Below, in pieces: positions 55,617 to 62,000 of a stretch of DNA of 62,000 bases. Both the position numbers and the translations under genes were made by a program. Within the stretch, counting starts at the first letter, position 1; every line of letters starts with the position of its first letter. The stretch is taken from positions 741,107-803,106 of the forward strand of contig MNCI01003573.1 of NCBI GenBank assembly GCA_015680685.1. Direction: 5' to 3'. Below the pieces are notes generated by a model. It saw only the letters and a program-made list of their open reading frames with translations. It did not search any database and had not been told where the DNA came from. This stretch comes from Gnetum montanum (lineage: Eukaryota > Streptophyta > Gnetopsida > Gnetales > Gnetaceae).

Positions 55617-56490
55617 TGATGAGTAGTGAGGTACCCCTATGCCCAACCATATGAATGACAAGTGTTCACGCATGATCTAGTCCAATTTCGTGGATGGGAC
55701 TAGTTGTGGCATCTAAATCGTTATGCTTTGATCACAGTTCATTGTCTTCCCACTTGGACTAGTGGTAGCTTTGCCACATATGGTTTAGTCCAAAGTGAGG
55801 CATATGATGTTTTCTAAGTCTATGTTGCTCCTAATGATGATAAAGAGATAAATTAATTAAGCTAATGAACAATGGAAAAGAAGATCTAAACTAGCCTATG
55901 TGTGATGAGTACCCATTCCTAATCATCCGTAAATGCCTTAGAATTCATATAACTACTACTAGGATTGCCAAGCATACATCACTGGGTGCACCAAATGATA
56001 CACTGCTGGATTACCAAGTACTTACACTTAAGCACTTGTGATTAAGTTGTACTCATTCTACTTAATAACAAGAATAGTAAATAGCAATAAATGGAAACAT
56101 TTAACTAAAGAATAATAAAAATTAAATAATTAAAACAATAATAAATCTAAGTGAATGCATAAATGATGGAAGTAATATTGATCTTTTTTCCAGTCATGTA
56201 ACATGTCCAAGTATGTGACACTCGAACAAAAGTACTGTACAATTACAAACATCACATTGCGAGCATGCACTCAAAAATAATAGGACTGAAAAACAATATA
56301 TGAAGAAGCTAACTAAAAACTAAAACTAAAATTTTTTTTTCTATATATCCCAACCATGCACCCAAGTGTTGTATTTATAGGCTAGCATGAAGGAGGTGAT
56401 ATTGAATATTTGATATGGCTTTCTGGGCCCAATATCAGGGCTTTGATATCAGATATTCGATATTGGGACCACTAGATTCATGAATCATCA
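55617..56490 (-). mobile_element. E6 5' LTR
   Basis: On the minus strand it begins TGATGATTCATG at 56490 and ends CTACTCATCA at 55617, 874 bp. Its inner end matches E3 and E1. A TATA box (TATAAATA) lies at 56372-56379. The outer boundary rests on the TGATGA start and on length agreement with E3, not on a second LTR. Confidence 0.7.
56428..56467 (-). promoter_or_regulatory. E6 U3 inverted repeat
   Basis: CCCAATATC (56428-56436) and GATATTGGG (56459-56467) are perfect nine-base arms enclosing GATATC and a GATATTCGATATT-like stretch. They lie just upstream of the TATA box. Confidence 0.6.
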
Positions 56491-58560
56491 TATGTCAAGA
56501 ACTACTACAAGAGAAAGAATTAATGCAAAATTAAAGTTGAATTCTGTAAGATAAGGTGAAGATCTTAGAAGAGCAATTCAAAAGATATCTAGCTTATCCT
56601 TAGTATACATCAAACATGTCAAGAGTTATTTCACCATAGCCACCACCTACTAGTGCTTCTTCTTGAGGTGGCAAGTCTATGCTATTTTATTTTTCATAAC
56701 ATTTTATAAATCTTATAGGTTGACCATAAGTCAAGTCATGTGTAGTGTGACATTTCCATAGTAGTCTTCTATCCTTTTTACCTTTGCAAATCCCATTGAC
56801 TAAGATACTCGATGATTCTCAACTTCCAATGAGACATCAACATTAAACATAATTCAACATCTTGTATGGATAAATCTTATCCTCCATTTTATCTTGATTG
56901 ATATCTTGCAGGATATGTTAATGAATTAATAATGTGAAAAGGAAAGAAAAATGAAGAAATAATATAAATAAGAAAGGGAAAAAGGGAAAATGCAACATAT
57001 TGGATCCCTATACAACCATGCAAACGACTCATTAGAGCACATGAGCATTCACTACACATCATACAGGATTTATCGTGGTGAGAATCATTATAATTTAGAT
57101 TCAAAATAACTCTACACAAATAAGCTAAGCATCTTGCAGCCATCAAACGGTTCAAATATTATCTCTTCAAATCAAAAAGGAAATTGTAGATCTTTAGAGA
57201 ATCTATTAACCTAAGACATATTTTTACCAAACAAAAGTGGAAATTTAGAGAAAGGTAATCTCATGGAATAGTAGTTAGAGAAAAAATGATGTGAAACAAG
57301 GAAATAACATAAGCTTGATATAATATTACTAATTTTATTCAAGTTGAGATTTGTGAAAAGACATGATATGCATGTGGCCAAAAAGGGGTAAAATGTATAG
57401 TAGAAATAAAATGAATCTAGAAAATAAGAAATAGATCTTGCTCCTAGATTAGATGGTAGTAGAATAAATCTACTTTAAATAGATATGCTTATTAAGCAAA
57501 AAATACTAAAATTTAAAAGATAATCAAAGTAAATAACTAAGAAAAAATTGACAGGATGCAATAATAATTCTTGAGATGCAATCAAGGGATTAGAAGTGGA
57601 TGATGAGCAGTTGTGTGAATTTGGTTCTCTCTTGATGCATGTAGCTAATAAAGATCTCAACTAGAATAACATGAACTACTACAAATGAAAAAATTGCAAG
57701 GAAAAGAAAAAGATTGAATCAAATAGGTGGGTACATTTAAATTTAACTAAAATCAACATGTATTAGGAGGACAATATTATAGGAAAATATTATGCCAGTA
57801 GGGTAAGAAAAATGAGATTAGAAACTATGATGGGATGAAAGTGCTTAGAGATCCTAATGCTTGTAGATGCAATAACAAAGAAAATTTCTCTTATTGCAAA
57901 AGGAGTTCTCTCTTTATTTAGAGGTCTACTATATGACCAACTGATGTCTAATATTTTCTTGTTTAGGGTTATACTGCTTTTTATTAGCCAAAATTCCTTA
58001 TAGATTATGAAAAAATGACTCATTTAGGCCCACTAAAACTTCTAGAAATTCTGAATAGGAGAAATGATGTGCATAGCTATAACAAATGTCAAATATATAG
58101 TTGATGTAGAGAAGTGACACTGGATGTTAAAAGGTAGGATTGACATTGGATGTCAAGAATAAAAATAATGGTAAACATTGATCATCAAGTTGATGTAGAA
58201 AATAAACTTAGGATTAATGTGAGAGATTATGTTCAATATTGAAATTAAATTTTAAGAAAAGCACCTCAAAATAATACCTTAAGTGATGTAAGACATCAAT
58301 TTCAGTAGGTATTGAAGATGAGGACTAGGAACAATGTTGCTAATAATGTAGAATGTTGAAACTAAAACTTTTAAATATGTCTTGGGTTGTAGAACTCATA
58401 AAGTGTACCTAAGACTTTGACTTATGTAGAAAAACCAAAGTGGATATAACATAGTTTCCTCTTAATGAATACTACTAAAAAAATTTAGGGATAATCCATT
58501 AAGAAAATATTCAAATTATGAGGTACTTGTAAGAATATTTAAATGAATTGGAATAATGGG
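56491..58560. other. AT-rich sequence without recognised genes
   Basis: No ORF in this stretch has recognisable features; the longest, 88 codons at 56889-57155, looks random. A- and T-rich runs dominate. A short imperfect repeat (gacactggatgtt and gacattggatgtc) occurs near 58117 and 58141. Confidence 0.4.
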
Positions 58561-59240
58561 GGAGAAATTCTAGAATATCATTGATACACATGTAGAGGAG
58601 TGTTGCACCACAAAAATGGTTCATGGCTAAATCCTAGAAAGTATACAAAAATGTAATTAAATATCTTCCTATCTACTTAGTTCTCTCAATCACATCCCTA
58701 CTAAAGTAAAGTAGAGACACTTGTTTGGCCTCACTAATGTAGAGTATTAGAAGAGAAAGAGATAGAGAAAGATAGGAAGATAGACAGAAATAAAAATAAA
58801 AAACAATAAAGTAGGGGAATAGCATATTAGGAACATTACCAATACATCAATGTGGGGTGTTGTGTCATAGAAGTGGGACATAGCTAGATCCCTAGAATCA
58901 GCTTGTCTCCTACCTCACTCATACAAATGTTCACATTTCTCACATCACTCTACAATTAATACTCCTTTACTACATCAAGATAGAGATACTTGTTTGGCCT
59001 TACTAATGCTAAATATATAGAGAAATGGGAACACATAAGAAGAGGAGATAAAAGAAAAAATAAAAGTGGTATAGGAGAGAAAAATATAGTATACAAAAAT
59101 AGAGAGTAAAAGAGATAGAAGGAGAAAAGATAATATCATCCATATACCTATCATGAGGATGGTGCTATGCCATAGGAATGGGACATGACTAAATTCTATA
59201 CTATGTATGGCTAAGAAGAATGCCATATATCTTATTGAAA
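58561..59240. repeat. Degenerate tandem repeat, unit about 260-300 bp
   Basis: Landmark words recur in order. cttgtttggcc occurs at 58720 and 58989. The phrase around ttgtgtcatagaagtggg (about 58860) has counterparts near 58603 and 59165. The segments between are purine-rich (agagaaagagatag). About two and a half diverged units are visible. No coding potential. Confidence 0.6.
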
Positions 59241-60930
59241 TAGTAATCCCTTCCTATTATAATTAATAATATGCTTAGTCAAAGCCTCACATGAAGAAAT
59301 GAGATATTAAGTCACTCAAAGATATCACTAATTGTTCTAGGAACAAATAGTAAAATAGGATATGAAAATATGAAGAAAATAGCTAGAAAAATATTAGAAT
59401 ATGATATAGAGAGAGAATTCATAGTAAACAAAATAATGTAAATAAAAAAGAGTTTAAATAAAATCTATTATCTTGATGTAGTATAGAAAAGTGGATGCAA
59501 AATAAACTACCACTAGGAAAACACATGCTTGATCTCAAACAATCAATAAAAGGCTTTTGTTAATGGAATTTAAAAACTAATGTCCTTCTAGATTAGATAG
59601 GGTGTAGGCATCTTTTTGTAAAACTGAACTGCTAGAAAAGAATCTAGATTTTAGAAAATCAATAAGGACTAGATTGCCTTCATGAGTCTAATTTTGATGT
59701 GTTTAGAATAATGACATTGAATGTTGATGAGCTCGCCAAAGTTTGGTACTGAGTTACCTTCATTGCAGAGACGTCACCTCATCTATGGCATACCTGTGAA
59801 TTGTATCCATGGAGGAATGGTTCTAAGTTAAAGAGATCATCAAGATAATAAATGGTTAGATCCAAATCCAATTGAAACTCCACACTTTTGACTATCATTC
59901 ATAAGTAAAATCAAAGTTTTCACCCTAACTTCTAATCTCAAGTTCAAGGGTAGAAATTGAATGATTTAGCCAAATTGAAATCATATAATATTAGCATAAA
60001 TAATAGAAGATTACAAGGAAGATGCCATGTAAATTGTGATCCTACATTAGTATCTCTACATTTTAGTAACTTCTCAACCTCTTAAGGAACTCCAATGGTT
60101 GATGGTTGCTCTAAGGTTTCAAAAATCTTCCTTAACCATTACAATAAAAAGTTTAGAAAATGAATTTAATTTGATGTGGGTTTTTCCCCTTAGATTCGTC
60201 TTCCCTTGTTTGGGTATCAAAATCCTCATTTATACTATAAGAGGTTTGATTTTAAGTGGGAGAATGTTATTATTAGGACATATTGATCCTTATTGAGGAC
60301 TTTGATTTAGATTGATTACATGATATCGAACTATATTAGGATAGCTATGTTCTTCAATGGCCAATCTGTATCATGCCAATGATGCAAATTAATATCTTTG
60401 TTCTATGGTGAGATACATGCTTCCTTAATCAAATGATATTGATGCTCATCATTATAGCTATACAAATCAACATAAAATAGGTTGATCTTGATCAATTTGG
60501 TGGTGAAGATATATGCCATCCTTTTGTAGTGTATATTGAATTTCTCAATCCCAATCGACATCCTTATTAATCTAGATAGATTCGGTGATAACTTGCAATA
60601 CAGTAATTAGCTCATATTGATAGGCATCGAAGAAATCAATGTAGTTCAATATAATAAGACAATAGAAAATAGAAAGCTAAGCTTTTAATTAGCTAAAACT
60701 AGAATAATTGGGTGTTTATCATAGTCCCCTACTAGCCTTCAACTAGTGCCTAGCCAACAAAGGTAATGAAATGCATAAATTTTAACCAATATGTCTAAGC
60801 TTAAACCTTTATCACACAACCAACTAATTGGATAGTAAAAATAGATTCAATATATAATACCAAGAATTTCATCACATTCATATTTGTATCATTTTTCCAA
60901 AAGAAAATAAGACTATATCATGTTATAATT
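59241..60930. other. AT-rich sequence without recognised genes
   Basis: No supported ORF, RNA gene or LTR boundary is seen. A 65-codon ORF at 60099-60296 has no recognisable features. Confidence 0.35.
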
Positions 60931-60961
<31 letters not shown>

Positions 60962-60981
60962 CTCTCTCTCTCTCTCTCTCT
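60931..60981. repeat. Compound microsatellite (TA)n(TC)n
   Basis: About 13 TA units are followed directly by about 12 TC units. Confidence 0.95.
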
Positions 60982-61139
60982 TTAGAATTAAATTTAAACA
61001 AGCATTAATCATTAAACCATTTATCATAATTCTAATTTTTTAAAAACAAAAATTCACTTGTTCATGTACCCCACCATGGCTCAAAAGCCATAGAAAACAA
61101 AAATAAAATTAATATTAAGATAAGGTTTAGTCCTATAAT

Positions 61140-61990
61140 CCTCCCTCCATCTCCATATATTCTTCAAAATTAGAAGGCTTTGCCCCTTCATCATCATTCT
61201 TGAGTTGAGGGTTGACATTTGTTTTCAATATTTGCCACCCTCTTATCCATGATGATGATCAATAGTTAGCTAATTTTCTCTAGCATAGACAAGATCTCCT
61301 TCTAGGTGAATCTAACTTCCTAAATTTGGTTGTGGGCCTTCTCCCTAAATTCACAAACTTCACTAACCTTTGGTGCCAATGAAGATCTTGGATCCTTTGA
61401 CTCTTTAACAAATGGGTTAGCCTTGGTGTATATCTTGAGAGAAAGGGTGAAGTTATCTTTTTTAAGGACTGAGAAAGGGTGCATATTCATACCCATTTGA
61501 GCTTTTGACACATCAAACTTTTAAAGGATGGCTGAAGTGAGGAAGGGAAAGCAAAGCTTGAGTGAATCATCATTATAATGACAAATCATATACCTAATTG
61601 GAAGGTAGGAAAAGTTTTCTTCCTCCTTAAAATTCAAATCCTTCATTACCCAAAGGACTAGAATTAAAACATACATTGTATATATGGATGACAAGACATT
61701 TGTAACAATCATCCTTAACATCACATAGTGCTATGATTGAATGTTTACAAAATTTAAACCTTAAGCCTACAACCTTATAGAGTCAGGTGTCATAATTTTC
61801 TTCCATGCTAGCCTTAAGCTTGAAGATCTTGTTCCCTCTAGTCCAAACCACTCCTAGAGTCTTGTTAGTATCATCTTCACTCACGTTTTCCTCACTGAGG
61901 AAACCAAATGACACTCTGGAGGATTTTCCTTTGTCAAATATGACTTGAGATTCTAGTATATTTCCAAGATCTCTTCCTTGTAAAACCAAT
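61140..61990 (-). pseudogene. Degraded coding remnant, unassigned
   Basis: Three adjacent minus-strand ORFs (61989-61783, 61724-61521, 61511-61320) have ordinary protein composition, unlike the AT-rich noise around them: SSRVSFGFLSEENVSEDD, then YTMYVLILVLWVMKDLNF and LPIRYMICHYNDDSLKLCFP, then MGMNMHPFSVLKKDN. They probably belong to one broken gene read from outside the window. The style recalls the plant-transposon-type domain found beside some LTR elements, but I do not claim that family. Stops and shifts separate the pieces. Confidence 0.35.
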
Positions 61991-62000
61991 CAATGAGGGA

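Noticed and set aside
1-62000. tRNA, rRNA or other structural RNA genes
   Set aside because: No cloverleaf-type sequence, internal promoter boxes or rRNA words were noticed on either strand. A dedicated scan would be needed to exclude small ones.

Overview
The window is a plant nuclear repeat block with no ordinary host gene that I can support. It consists of at least six decayed LTR retrotransposons of the Ty3/gypsy superfamily, nested in and abutting each other, followed by about 5.5 kb of AT-rich sequence. Spliceosomal introns inside one element gene, Athila/Tat-type pol domains, a second RNase H domain and stop codons explained by C-to-T decay at likely methylated sites all point to a large plant genome. 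A gymnosperm is plausible from the style of the repeats, but I cannot prove it. Element names E1 to E6 are mine.

Layout. E1 (1-2312, +): 3' noncoding end plus 3' LTR. E2 (about 2400-9174, +): badly frameshifted gag-pol with a 711-bp tandem duplication in its 3' region and a candidate LTR fragment. E3 (9175-17005, -, plus a split 5' LTR remnant at 17006-17219 and 34406-34613): gag-pol of the same Athila-like family group. E4 (17220-34405, +): a 17.2-kb Tat/Ogre-like element, complete from LTR to LTR, with a 5-bp target duplication. It sits in the LTR remnant of E3. E5 (34614-53036, -): a second giant Tat/Ogre-like element of a different family. E6 (53037-56490, -): gag, primer site and 5' LTR of an E3-like element, interrupted by E5. 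From 56491 to the end there are degenerate tandem repeats, one microsatellite and one broken coding remnant.

E4 and E5 share one plan: LTR, primer site, gag-protease, a large region read on the opposite strand, then RT, RNase H, a second (archaeal-type) RNase H and integrase. The opposite-strand region of both elements holds the same gene: eight exons, about 1,070-1,130 codons, nearly the same splice phases, a basic first exon, a putative coiled-coil exon and an acidic tail. In the sense direction pol opens at a splice-acceptor-like site, so this antisense gene probably lies inside a sense intron.

Both giant elements also carry arrays of short palindromic units (stem, then TTAAACT) in the gaps around the antisense gene and after integrase. 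Each element has its own short motif, repeated in its LTR and in its internal noncoding DNA (TTACGC in E4, GCGTGACC in E5). A self-encoded protein paired with family-specific motif arrays resembles the anti-silencing arrangement known from VANDAL transposons. That comparison is my inference and the best lead in the window.

Five single Ns mark assembly joins. Two of them flank segments that are demonstrably inverted, so parts of E1's LTR and E5's reverse transcriptase are not in native order.
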